Shown here: positions 1 through 5,076 of the stretch, one piece after another | How positions within the stretch are numbered: the first letter of the stretch is position 1 | How the letters are laid out: every line of letters starts with the position of its first letter | NCBI GenBank assembly: GCA_903930515.1 | Contig: CAIYYW010000019.1 | Coordinates: forward strand, 1 to 5,330 | Source: an uncultured delta proteobacterium | GTDB taxonomy: Bacteria > RBG-13-61-14 > DRUE01 | Reading direction: 5' to 3' | Length of the DNA stretch: 5,330 nucleotides | Program-made: the position numbers and the translations under genes | The notes under the pieces: model-generated | What the model was told of the DNA's origin: nothing | Databases searched by the model: none | Seen by the model: the letters and a program-made list of their open reading frames with translations, nothing else

Positions 1-626
1 TGATAGTCCAGGTGCTCGGGGGTGAGGTTGGAGAAGATCCCGGCACGGAAGCAAATCCCGGAGACCCGCTTCTGGTCCAGGGCGTGGGAGCTGACCTCCA
101 TCGCCACTCTTTGCACTCCGCTCTTTTGCATTTGGGTCAGAATTTTTATGATCTCAATGGACTCCGGGGTGGTATTGGCGGCTTCCAGCGAATTCCCTTT
201 CCAGCGGTAGTTGATGGTTCCGATGACGCCGCATTCCTTTTGTTCCGCCCTGGAAATGGATTCAATCAGGTAGCTGGCGGTGGTTTTCCCGTTGGTGCCG
301 GTGATCCCGATCAGTTCCATTTTCCGGCTCGGATCCCCGGCAAGTCGGGAGGCGAGTATGCCCAGCATCAGCCTTGGCTCATCAACCACCACCATCGCTT
401 CGCTCGCTACCGTCTCCGCCTCCCGACCCACCAGATATGCCACCACCCCTCGATCCCGTGCCTGCTTGATAAAGTTATATCCGTCGGTATGAGTTCCGGG
501 GATTGCCGCGAACAGCTCTCCGGGTTTGGACGATCTTGAATCGCAACCGATTCCGGAGACCTCCAGTTCCAGATTCCCTTTTTGGGATCTGATGGGCAAG
601 CCCTGGATTAAATCTTTCAGCTTCAT
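1..626 (-). CDS. murE: UDP-N-acetylmuramyl-tripeptide synthetase MurE (N-terminal 208 codons, cut by window edge)
   Basis: MurE is a cytoplasmic ATP-dependent Mur ligase that adds the third amino acid (meso-diaminopimelate or lysine) to UDP-MurNAc-L-Ala-D-Glu. Translating the minus strand from the ATG at 626-624 gives MKLKDLIQGLP and stays open to the left edge. The N-terminal Mur ligase domain includes GIGCDSRSSKPGELFAA (residues 25-41). The central domain has the ATP-binding P-loop GITGTNGKTT (107-116), the NTTPES substrate motif (151-156), MEVSSHALDQKRV (176-188) and SNLTPEHLDY (199-208), all characteristic of MurE. The start overlaps the ftsI stop as ATGA, with an AGGAA about 5 bases upstream, so translation is probably coupled to ftsI. 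The C-terminal domain that decides diaminopimelate versus lysine use lies outside the window, so the substrate cannot be read here. Within the visible part no key residue is missing. Confidence 0.96.
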   Translation of the reverse strand, partial: MKLKDLIQGLPIRSQKGNLELEVSGIGCDSRSSKPGELFAAIPGTHTDGYNFIKQARDRGVVAYLVGREAETVASEAMVVVDEPRLMLGILASRLAGDPSRKMELIGITGTNGKTTASYLIESISRAEQKECGVIGTINYRWKGNSLEAANTTPESIEIIKILTQMQKSGVQRVAMEVSSHALDQKRVSGICFRAGIFSNLTPEHLDY

Positions 627-2647
627 TGCCGTTCCTGACTCAGCTTCAAAGTAACCCGGCCGCTTAACGGATCGCCCGGAGCCGGGTCTTGTCCAACCAC
701 CCACCCGCTGCCTTCCATCACCGGGTTCTGCCCCAGCTGAAACGCCATTTTCATCGCGTCCGCCAAAGCCATTCCCTGCAAATCCGGAATCTTCCCCGGC
801 TCCGGGCTGGGATTGATCCTGGTATTTTCCCAGCTCATCGGCTGGGGGTTTGACAAATTATTGATCAAGGCGGTTTTCAGCCCGGAAGATGGAGAGGCTT
901 CCGGCAACTCGCCCAAAGTGGTCAGGGCATACTTGGTCACTTCCTGAAAAACCGGCGCCGCGATCATCCCGCCGGTGGCCAGATCTGCCTGGGGCTCGTC
1001 AATGATCACGATCATCGCGATTTTGGGACGGTCCGCGGGGGCGAACCCCATAAAGGAGCAGACCCATTTGTCCGGGTAATACCCGCCGCCTTCTTCCATC
1101 CGCCTCGGCTTCTGGGCCGTGCCGGTTTTTCCCGCGACCTGGTAGCCCGGAATTTGGGCGTTCCGGCCGGTGCCGCTATTGACCACTCCCACCATCAATT
1201 CGGTCATTTCGCGGGCGATGGCCGGGGAAAGCACCCGGGCGTTTACGGTTCTTCTCTGCAAGACCCGCTCGGTCCCGTCCGGGTAGATCAGCTTTTCCGC
1301 CAGATACGGCTGGACCAACTCTCCCCCGTTGGCGATTGAGGACAGCGCGGCGACCATCTGGATGGGGGTCACGCTGACCCCCTGTCCGAAGCCGATGGTT
1401 CGGAGGGTGATCGGATACCATTTTTTGTAAGGACGCACGTAGCCGGAGCGTTCTCCCGGGAACCCGATCCCGGTTTTAGAGCCGAAGCCGAACTCCAGGA
1501 GATGCTGATACAGCAGGGCCGGGCCGAGCTTTTCGGCCACCTTGGCCATCCCGATATTGCTGGAATAAGATAGCACCTGGGGCACGGTCAACTCGCCGTA
1601 TCCCTTCATATCGTTGATGGTGTCCCCGGCCACTACATAGCTTCCGTTCTCGCAATTGATCTTGTCATCAAGGCTGACCTTGCGCTCCTCAAGCGCGGAG
1701 GCCATTACAAAAACCTTGAAGGTGCTTCCCGGCTCGTAAATGTCCACGAGCGCCCAGTTCCTCCAGTCCGAGGCCTGGTAGGCGTAAAAGTAGTTGGGAT
1801 TGAACGCGGGATAGAGCGCCATCGCCAGGATCGCCCCGGAATCCGGCTCAATCGCGATCAGGCATCCCCTCCGGGCGTTCCATTTCGTGACCGTTTCTTT
1901 CAGCTTCTGCTCGGCCAGGTGCTGGAGGGCCTGGTCCAGGGTCAGCGCCAGACTGGCCGGCCGGTCCGCCTGAATATCCTCATCCACGAACATACGGATT
2001 TCGTCCCGGGCGTCCTTTTCCATGGTCAGGAAAACGGGCTTGCCCTTGAGCTGTTTATCATAAACCTGCTCAACCCCTTCCAATCCCTGGCAGTCCACTC
2101 CGGCAAATCCCAAAACCTGCCCGGCAAGGCCGCCTCCGGGGTAGTATCGGCTTTCGTCCGGCTGCGCGCCGATCCCGGGTATTTCCAGGGACAGGACCGC
2201 CTCCCCCTGCTCCTCGCTCACCGGCCTTGCGATCCAGACGAACGGCTCCGGATCCTTGAGTATTTTTTCAATCGCTTGCGGACTCATCTCAAGCAGACGG
2301 GCAAGCCGCTTGGAAACCTGGCGCGGGTCCTTGACCTTTTTGGTATAAGCGTAAAGGGAATAGCTTTTCTTGGTGACCGCCAACTCTTCCAGGTTCCGGT
2401 CGTAAATCACTCCGCGCGGATAGCGGAGCGCGGTCTTTTTTAGGTATTGATGCTGGGCGATGGATTTGAGCTGGGCGGCCTTGAGCACCTGGAGCTGATA
2501 AGTGCGAAGCGAAACCACCCCCAACCCCAGGTAAAAAGTTACCAGGATAAAGATGATCCTGAGCCTGTGCGACTTTTCCGGCCCGTCCCGCATCTCTCTC
2601 CCTACCCGCGAATCCGCGGGACCACCCCCCACCCTCAGGGAGCCCAT
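623..2647 (-). CDS. ftsI: Septal peptidoglycan D,D-transpeptidase FtsI (PBP3-type) with C-terminal PASTA domain
   Basis: FtsI is the class B penicillin-binding protein that crosslinks septal peptidoglycan in the periplasm as part of the divisome. The 674-residue product has a short cytoplasmic tail and one membrane anchor (about 30-47). A PBP dimerisation domain follows, with RYPRGVIYDRN (75-85). The transpeptidase domain has all three active-site motifs: STFK (S308 nucleophile, K311), SSN (362-364) and KTGT (507-510). A PASTA domain (about 619-672, KIPDLQGMALADAM to VTLKLSQ) ends the protein. PASTA is absent from enterobacterial FtsI but occurs in many deltaproteobacterial and Gram-positive homologues. 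The start is uncertain. ATG 2647 has GGAG only 3 bases upstream and sits in an inverted repeat; ATG 2593 (residue 19) has AGGGAG close upstream and gives a more usual 11-residue tail before the anchor. The longest frame is reported. The stop overlaps murE as ATGA. Unlike the other junctions, a 119-base gap separates it from ftsL. Confidence 0.95.
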   Translation of the reverse strand: MGSLRVGGGPADSRVGREMRDGPEKSHRLRIIFILVTFYLGLGVVSLRTYQLQVLKAAQLKSIAQHQYLKKTALRYPRGVIYDRNLEELAVTKKSYSLYAYTKKVKDPRQVSKRLARLLEMSPQAIEKILKDPEPFVWIARPVSEEQGEAVLSLEIPGIGAQPDESRYYPGGGLAGQVLGFAGVDCQGLEGVEQVYDKQLKGKPVFLTMEKDARDEIRMFVDEDIQADRPASLALTLDQALQHLAEQKLKETVTKWNARRGCLIAIEPDSGAILAMALYPAFNPNYFYAYQASDWRNWALVDIYEPGSTFKVFVMASALEERKVSLDDKINCENGSYVVAGDTINDMKGYGELTVPQVLSYSSNIGMAKVAEKLGPALLYQHLLEFGFGSKTGIGFPGERSGYVRPYKKWYPITLRTIGFGQGVSVTPIQMVAALSSIANGGELVQPYLAEKLIYPDGTERVLQRRTVNARVLSPAIAREMTELMVGVVNSGTGRNAQIPGYQVAGKTGTAQKPRRMEEGGGYYPDKWVCSFMGFAPADRPKIAMIVIIDEPQADLATGGMIAAPVFQEVTKYALTTLGELPEASPSSGLKTALINNLSNPQPMSWENTRINPSPEPGKIPDLQGMALADAMKMAFQLGQNPVMEGSGWVVGQDPAPGDPLSGRVTLKLSQERQ
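2605..2620 (-). repeat. Short GC hairpin between the two possible ftsI starts
   Basis: CCCGCG (2605-2610) and CGCGGG (2615-2620) form a perfect 6-bp stem with a 4-base loop. In the transcript it lies just upstream of the AGGGAG and ATG 2593. It falls inside the coding region if ATG 2647 is used, or in the leader if ATG 2593 is used. It may be simple GC-rich coincidence. Confidence 0.35.
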
Positions 2648-2773
2648 CGGCTCCGGCCAATTCAGCCGATCAGAGCTATCCGCTTCCGCTTCCGCCTTTG
2701 CCGCATCCGCTCAAAATTAGCTCCCAAGCCAATGCCCATCTCCATTCTCCATTCCGATGGGCTCCTTCAGGGT
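2631..2773 (-). repeat. 20-bp inverted repeat across the ftsL-ftsI junction (potential mRNA hairpin)
   Basis: The arms are 2631-2650 and 2754-2773. Eighteen of 20 positions can pair, including an uninterrupted 12-bp block (GGAGCCCATCGG at 2639-2650 against CCGATGGGCTCC at 2754-2765). The loop is 103 bases. In the minus-strand transcript the 5' arm contains the ftsL stop codon (2769-2767) and an AGGAG, and the 3' arm contains the first ftsI ATG (2647-2645) and its GGAG. If it folds, the stem would hide that ftsI start until a ribosome finishing ftsL opens it. The pairing is seen directly; the regulatory role is inference. A remnant of an inserted element with inverted ends is an alternative. 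Confidence 0.6.
2717..2752 (-). other. Possible 11-codon leader ORF between ftsL and ftsI
   Basis: After the ftsL stop, the minus strand reads AGGAG, 9 bases, then ATG at 2752-2750 and an 11-codon frame (MENGDGHWLGS) ending in TAA at 2719-2717. The Shine-Dalgarno and spacing are plausible, and the frame sits wholly inside the loop of the inverted repeat. So short a frame can arise by chance and there is no homology argument. It is recorded because it could keep ribosomes moving through the only non-coding gap of the operon. Confidence 0.15.
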
Positions 2774-3138
2774 TGGGCCATTGATACTCTTCCCGTATCC
2801 TCCATCGTCCCCAGGCTGACCACCTGGTTCGGCTCCGGATACACCAATCCAATCTTTTCGCTCGCAATCTTTTCCACCCGGGCCGGACTCTCCAGCCGGG
2901 CCGACTCCCCCCTTAACTGGTTGTTGCCCAGCCTAAGCTCCGACAACTCCGATTTCGCCTGGGCGATCCGGTGCTCTTCCGCCCTGACCCCCAGGCAGGT
3001 CCACAGGCAGAAAATGCCCGCGCCGGTCAGGATGAAGAACCAGGACAGGAAGGCCCAGTACCGGATCGGCTTGCGGGTCTTGGGCTGCTGCCGATACAAA
3101 CAGCCGGCCCTGCTCAAACTGCTGCTACTCATACTCAT
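2767..3138 (-). CDS. ftsL: Cell division protein FtsL (small bitopic divisome protein)
   Basis: FtsL is a small inner-membrane protein that, with FtsB and FtsQ, links early divisome assembly to activation of FtsWI. The 123-residue product shows the family architecture: a basic cytoplasmic tail (1-26, KPRYW-type positive charges near the membrane), one hydrophobic segment (about 27-49, rich in F, W, I and L), a periplasmic coiled-coil-like stretch (about 53-85, AEEHRIAQAKSELSELRL) and the conserved end ARVEKIASEKIGLVYPEPNQV (86-106). That end matches the FtsL/DivIC signature of an ExIAxexLGmvxPepxqvv pattern. Primary sequence is weakly conserved in this family, so position between rsmH and ftsI adds much of the certainty. 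The ATG at 3138-3136 overlaps the rsmH TGA as ATGA. A second ATG lies two codons on, and no strong Shine-Dalgarno is visible, consistent with translation by coupling. The stop codon falls inside one arm of the inverted repeat described separately. Confidence 0.9.
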   Translation of the reverse strand: MSMSSSSLSRAGCLYRQQPKTRKPIRYWAFLSWFFILTGAGIFCLWTCLGVRAEEHRIAQAKSELSELRLGNNQLRGESARLESPARVEKIASEKIGLVYPEPNQVVSLGTMEDTGRVSMAQP

Positions 3139-4049
3139 AGCGAAACCCGCTCCGCCACCCGGAGCTTCGCGCTCCGGCTCCTTGGATTCTCTCGCAACTC
3201 GTCCTCCGAAGGCGCCACCGGCTTCTTGGTCAATATCCCAAGCTCGCCCGCTTTTGCCAAGGCCCGGAAAAATTGCTTCACCTCCCGGTCCTCCAGGGAA
3301 TGGTAGCTGATCACCGCGACCCTTCCCCCGGAATTCAGCCGCGATACCGCGCGCCGAAGCCCCTCTTTCAACTCCTGCAACTCCTGGTTCACATAAATCC
3401 GGAGCGCTTGAAAAATTCGGGTGGCGGGATGGACCCTCTGTCCTCTCCTTCCGATCACCGCCTCAATCAATCCGGCTAATTCGAGGGTCCTTTCCAATTT
3501 CAAACCCTGCCTCCGCCTCCGCTCAACCGCCCTTGCCACCCGCCGCGAAAACCTTTCCTCTCCGTATTCCCAAAATATCTTCGCTAATTCCGGTTCGCTC
3601 AATTCTTCCAGGACCGCGCTGGCAGGCTCCCCTTGTTCCGGGTCCATCCGCAAATCCAATGGGCCGTCCTTGCTGAAGCTGAAGCCCCGCTCCGCTTTTT
3701 CCAACTGATGACTGCTCACGCCCAGGTCGAAATAAATCCGGTCCGCCTGCTCAATCTTCTCCTGATCAAGAATTTCATCCAGTCCCGAGAACCTGCCCCG
3801 GACCAGCCGGACGCAAGGGCCGAAGCCGGAAAGGCGCTCTCCCGCAAACCGGATCGCCTCCGGGTCCCGGTCAATCCCGATCAGTCTGGCCTGTCCTCCT
3901 ACACTCTCCATCATCGCCTTTGCGTGTCCGCCTCCGCCAACCGTGGCGTCAACGATAGTCATCCCCGGCTTCGGGTCCAAAAGAGAGATCAATTCCGCCG
4001 CCAGAACCGGCCGATGATACTCTCCACCCTGAGCCTCCGGAAGGATCAC
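3135..4049 (-). CDS. rsmH: 16S rRNA (cytosine(1402)-N(4))-methyltransferase RsmH (MraW)
   Basis: RsmH uses S-adenosylmethionine to N4-methylate C1402 of 16S rRNA in the decoding centre of the small ribosomal subunit; it acts in the cytoplasm. The 304-residue product has the usual length and the full set of family motifs: EYHRPVLAAE (10-19), the SAM-binding loop VDATVGGGGHAKAM (33-46), IGIDRDPEAI (57-66), FDLGVSSHQLE (107-117), GFSFSKDGPLDLRMD (122-136), HPATRIFQALRIYVNQEL (207-224), SYHSLEDREVK (248-258) and NPRSRSAKLRVAE (288-300). The start codon is GTG at 4049-4047, overlapping the mraZ TGA as GTGA, with a GAGGG a few bases upstream. No ATG occurs in frame before the first conserved motif, so the GTG start is well supported. 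It overlaps ftsL downstream by four bases. There is no sign of damage. Confidence 0.97.
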   Translation of the reverse strand: MILPEAQGGEYHRPVLAAELISLLDPKPGMTIVDATVGGGGHAKAMMESVGGQARLIGIDRDPEAIRFAGERLSGFGPCVRLVRGRFSGLDEILDQEKIEQADRIYFDLGVSSHQLEKAERGFSFSKDGPLDLRMDPEQGEPASAVLEELSEPELAKIFWEYGEERFSRRVARAVERRRRQGLKLERTLELAGLIEAVIGRRGQRVHPATRIFQALRIYVNQELQELKEGLRRAVSRLNSGGRVAVISYHSLEDREVKQFFRALAKAGELGILTKKPVAPSEDELRENPRSRSAKLRVAERVSL

Positions 4050-4609
4050 TTACCCTCATCCCGTTTCCTTTTTTCCAGCATCTCCGCCACATAATTCCGG
4101 TTGCCGCTGAAACCCTGCTCCAGTTCCTTCGATTTCCACTGGTAGGCCTCCGGGTTCCAGATTTCAAACAAATTGCCCATCCCCAAAAGATATGCCTGGC
4201 CCTTGAACCCCATATCCTTTTTCAGTTGCTCTGAAATCACGAACCGGCCCTGGCCGTCTATCTCCAGGTCCGAGAGGTTCGCGTAAAGATATCGCAGGTA
4301 ACCGCTCACCCGGCTGTCGTCCAAATTCAAATCCTTGAACCCATCTTCCCGCTTCTCCCACTCGTCCTCCGGCCAAACCCGCAAACAGTCCAGGTCCCGG
4401 ATGATGATCAAACGGATCACGCCCCGGTTCAAAAGCGCTTCCCTGAAATTGCTGGGCAAAACCATCCGCCCGTTGTCCCCGATCTTGTGCATGAACCCGC
4501 CCCGAAGCGATACCAGCTTTTTCTGACTCCCAAGACTCCTTGAGCCTTTTTCTTCCATTGCATATGAATATTGCTCCATTTTACGCCATTTGTCAAGCGA
4601 AAAATGCAT
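4046..4609 (-). CDS. mraZ: Transcriptional regulator MraZ with N-terminal extension
   Basis: MraZ is a ring-forming DNA-binding protein of the SpoVT-AbrB fold that controls the dcw promoter, binding repeated G-rich boxes upstream of its own gene. Two AbrB-like halves are visible: FMHKIGDNGRMVLPSNFREAL (about 39-59) and LEIDGQGRFVISEQLKKDMG (115-134), each with the D-x-(Q/N)-GR core, followed by YLLGMGNLFEIWNPEAY (140-156). The product is 187 residues, whereas MraZ proteins are usually about 140-155 and start right before the first repeat at a position matching residue 34 or 35 here. That codon is not a start. The reported ATG 4609 has a good Shine-Dalgarno, AAGGA with 5 bases to the ATG. Alternatives are ATG 4579 and ATG 4558, neither with a Shine-Dalgarno. 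The product therefore carries at least 16 extra N-terminal residues in every model. It is first in the operon and overlaps rsmH by GTGA. Confidence 0.93.
   Translation of the reverse strand: MHFSLDKWRKMEQYSYAMEEKGSRSLGSQKKLVSLRGGFMHKIGDNGRMVLPSNFREALLNRGVIRLIIIRDLDCLRVWPEDEWEKREDGFKDLNLDDSRVSGYLRYLYANLSDLEIDGQGRFVISEQLKKDMGFKGQAYLLGMGNLFEIWNPEAYQWKSKELEQGFSGNRNYVAEMLEKRKRDEGK
4568..4596 (-). promoter_or_regulatory. Possible internal sigma-70 promoter in the 5' end of mraZ
   Basis: The minus strand has a perfect -35 hexamer TTGACA (4596-4591), 17 bases, then CAATAT (4573-4568), which matches the -10 consensus at only 3 of 6 positions but keeps the key A and final T. A transcript would start near 4561, three bases before ATG 4558, giving a nearly leaderless mRNA for a shorter MraZ of 170 residues. 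This competes with the model starting at ATG 4609. Confidence 0.25.
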
Positions 4610-4646
4610 CCGATTCCTTTTTTTCTCTTTTCGTCCCCCCTCCTAG

Positions 4647-4716
4647 CCCCCATATCCCATATATTGTGTTTTTCCTAAACCATCCCCCATATTTGGTATC
4701 CTCAACCCTTCTCCCA
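4647..4716 (-). promoter_or_regulatory. Candidate MraZ operator: three G-rich boxes upstream of mraZ
   Basis: Reading the minus strand, three similar 11-mers occur: TGGGAGAAGGG (from 4716), TGGGGGATGGT (from 4689) and TGGGATATGGG (from 4659). The shared pattern is TGGG-R-K-A-W-GG-K, i.e. two G boxes 7 bases apart in each unit. MraZ of E. coli is known to bind direct TGGG-type repeats upstream of mraZ, though there with about 10-base periodicity. The position just upstream of mraZ fits autoregulation. The repeats are seen; the binding is inference. No strong sigma-70 promoter is visible beside them. The best weak match is TTGGGA (from 4717) with 17 bases to AAATAT. Confidence 0.35.
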
Positions 4717-4754
4717 AACTGCCGATTTTTCTGCAAAACCGCATTACCGTCACT

Positions 4755-4893
4755 GTGCGAGGGACTTTAGTCCCGATTCCTTTAAGTCTGCGAGTGCTAT
4801 TTCGCGAGTCCTGCGGAGCAAAGCGAGGCGGGATGCGAGCAACATGCCGCCGCGATTTGCGTCTTGAATGTGCAAGCGCCTTCAGGCGCGATA
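4755..4893. repeat. REP-like / IS200-IS605-like palindromic element (two related hairpins flanking a larger inverted repeat)
   Basis: Three structures are packed into 139 bases. Hairpin A (4761-4774) is GGGACT-TT-AGTCCC. Hairpin B (4876-4889) is GCGCCT-TC-AGGCGC. Aligning 4755-4778 with 4870-4893 gives 17 of 24 identical bases in the same orientation, including flanking GTGC and CGAT, and the stem differences at two paired positions are compensatory. Between them, 4818-4835 and 4843-4860 form an 18-bp inverted repeat with 15 matches and a 7-base loop. TGCGAG or close variants recur at 4756, 4789, 4803, 4834 and 4871. The design recalls REP/BIME elements or non-autonomous relatives of IS200/IS605, whose ends carry subterminal hairpins. 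No transposase is present. Genome copy number cannot be judged from one window. Confidence 0.55.
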
Positions 4894-4925
4894 GCTGGAA
4901 TTCCCTTATATAAATTGTCAAGACC

Positions 4926-4941
4926 GGGCCCCTCGGGGCCC
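4926..4941. repeat. GC-only palindrome upstream of the plus-strand promoter
   Basis: GGGCCC (4926-4931) and GGGCCC (4936-4941) form a 6-bp stem around CTCG. It stands at a sharp boundary between AT-rich sequence (4900-4923) and the AT-rich promoter region from 4951. No T-run follows on either strand, so it does not look like an intrinsic terminator. It could be a barrier between the divergent transcription units or a protein site; no function can be assigned. Confidence 0.4.
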
Positions 4942-4955
4942 CCGCCCCATCTGTA

Positions 4956-4984
4956 TTTACATTTCTTTAAAAAGTCGATATACT
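4956..4984 (+). promoter_or_regulatory. Sigma-70-type promoter for the plus-strand exported protein gene
   Basis: The -35 hexamer TTTACA (4956-4961) matches consensus at 5 of 6 positions, the spacer is exactly 17 bases, and the -10 hexamer TATACT (4979-4984) matches at 5 of 6. Transcription would begin near 4991, leaving an AT-rich leader of about 86 bases before the ATG at 5077. That leader has only a weak AT stem (ATAAAT 5016-5021 with ATTTAT 5027-5032), and I recognise no riboswitch in it. Confidence 0.7.
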
Positions 4985-5063
4985 CTTATAAATTAGGTAA
5001 TTAGTGAATAGTTCCATAAATCAGAAATTTATTTTTATCAGGTTTTAACGACTGACTAACAAT

Positions 5064-5069
5064 GGAGGA
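5064..5069 (+). promoter_or_regulatory. Shine-Dalgarno of the plus-strand gene
   Basis: GGAGGA, seven bases before the ATG at 5077, is a near-perfect ribosome binding site and fixes the start of the truncated plus-strand gene. Confidence 0.85.
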
Positions 5070-5076
5070 ATTTAAG

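Noticed and set aside
12-539. Plus-strand frame of 175 codons opposite murE
   Set aside because: The minus strand carries unmistakable MurE motifs over the same bases; the plus-strand product has none.
1919-2443. Plus-strand frame of 174 codons opposite ftsI
   Set aside because: Antisense to a conserved part of ftsI, with no domain and no ribosome binding site.
2447-3310. Long plus-strand open frame (287 codons) antisense to ftsL and the ends of rsmH and ftsI
   Set aside because: Low-complexity Pro/Arg/Ser composition with no recognisable motif. It lies opposite well-supported genes and has no convincing Shine-Dalgarno; it is a GC-driven shadow frame.
4635-4688. G-runs upstream of mraZ as a G-quadruplex
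   Set aside because: Only three runs of three or more G are close together; the fourth requires a loop of about 25 bases, so a canonical quadruplex is unlikely.
4643-4921. Minus-strand frame of 92 codons upstream of mraZ
   Set aside because: It starts with TTG and runs through the hairpin-rich repeat region; the Arg/Ser-rich product reflects the repeats and not a protein family.
4916-4921. TTGACA on the minus strand as a distal mraZ promoter
   Set aside because: No acceptable -10 hexamer lies 16-19 bases downstream (the sequence there is CCAGCTAT), and the nearby TATATAA is far too close.
4926-4941. GC-rich hairpin as an intrinsic terminator
   Set aside because: There is no T-run after the stem on either strand, and the flanking genes are divergent, so no terminator is expected.
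4991-5076. Riboswitch in the leader of the plus-strand gene
   Set aside because: The leader is AT-rich with only a weak 6-bp AT stem; no conserved aptamer core was recognised.
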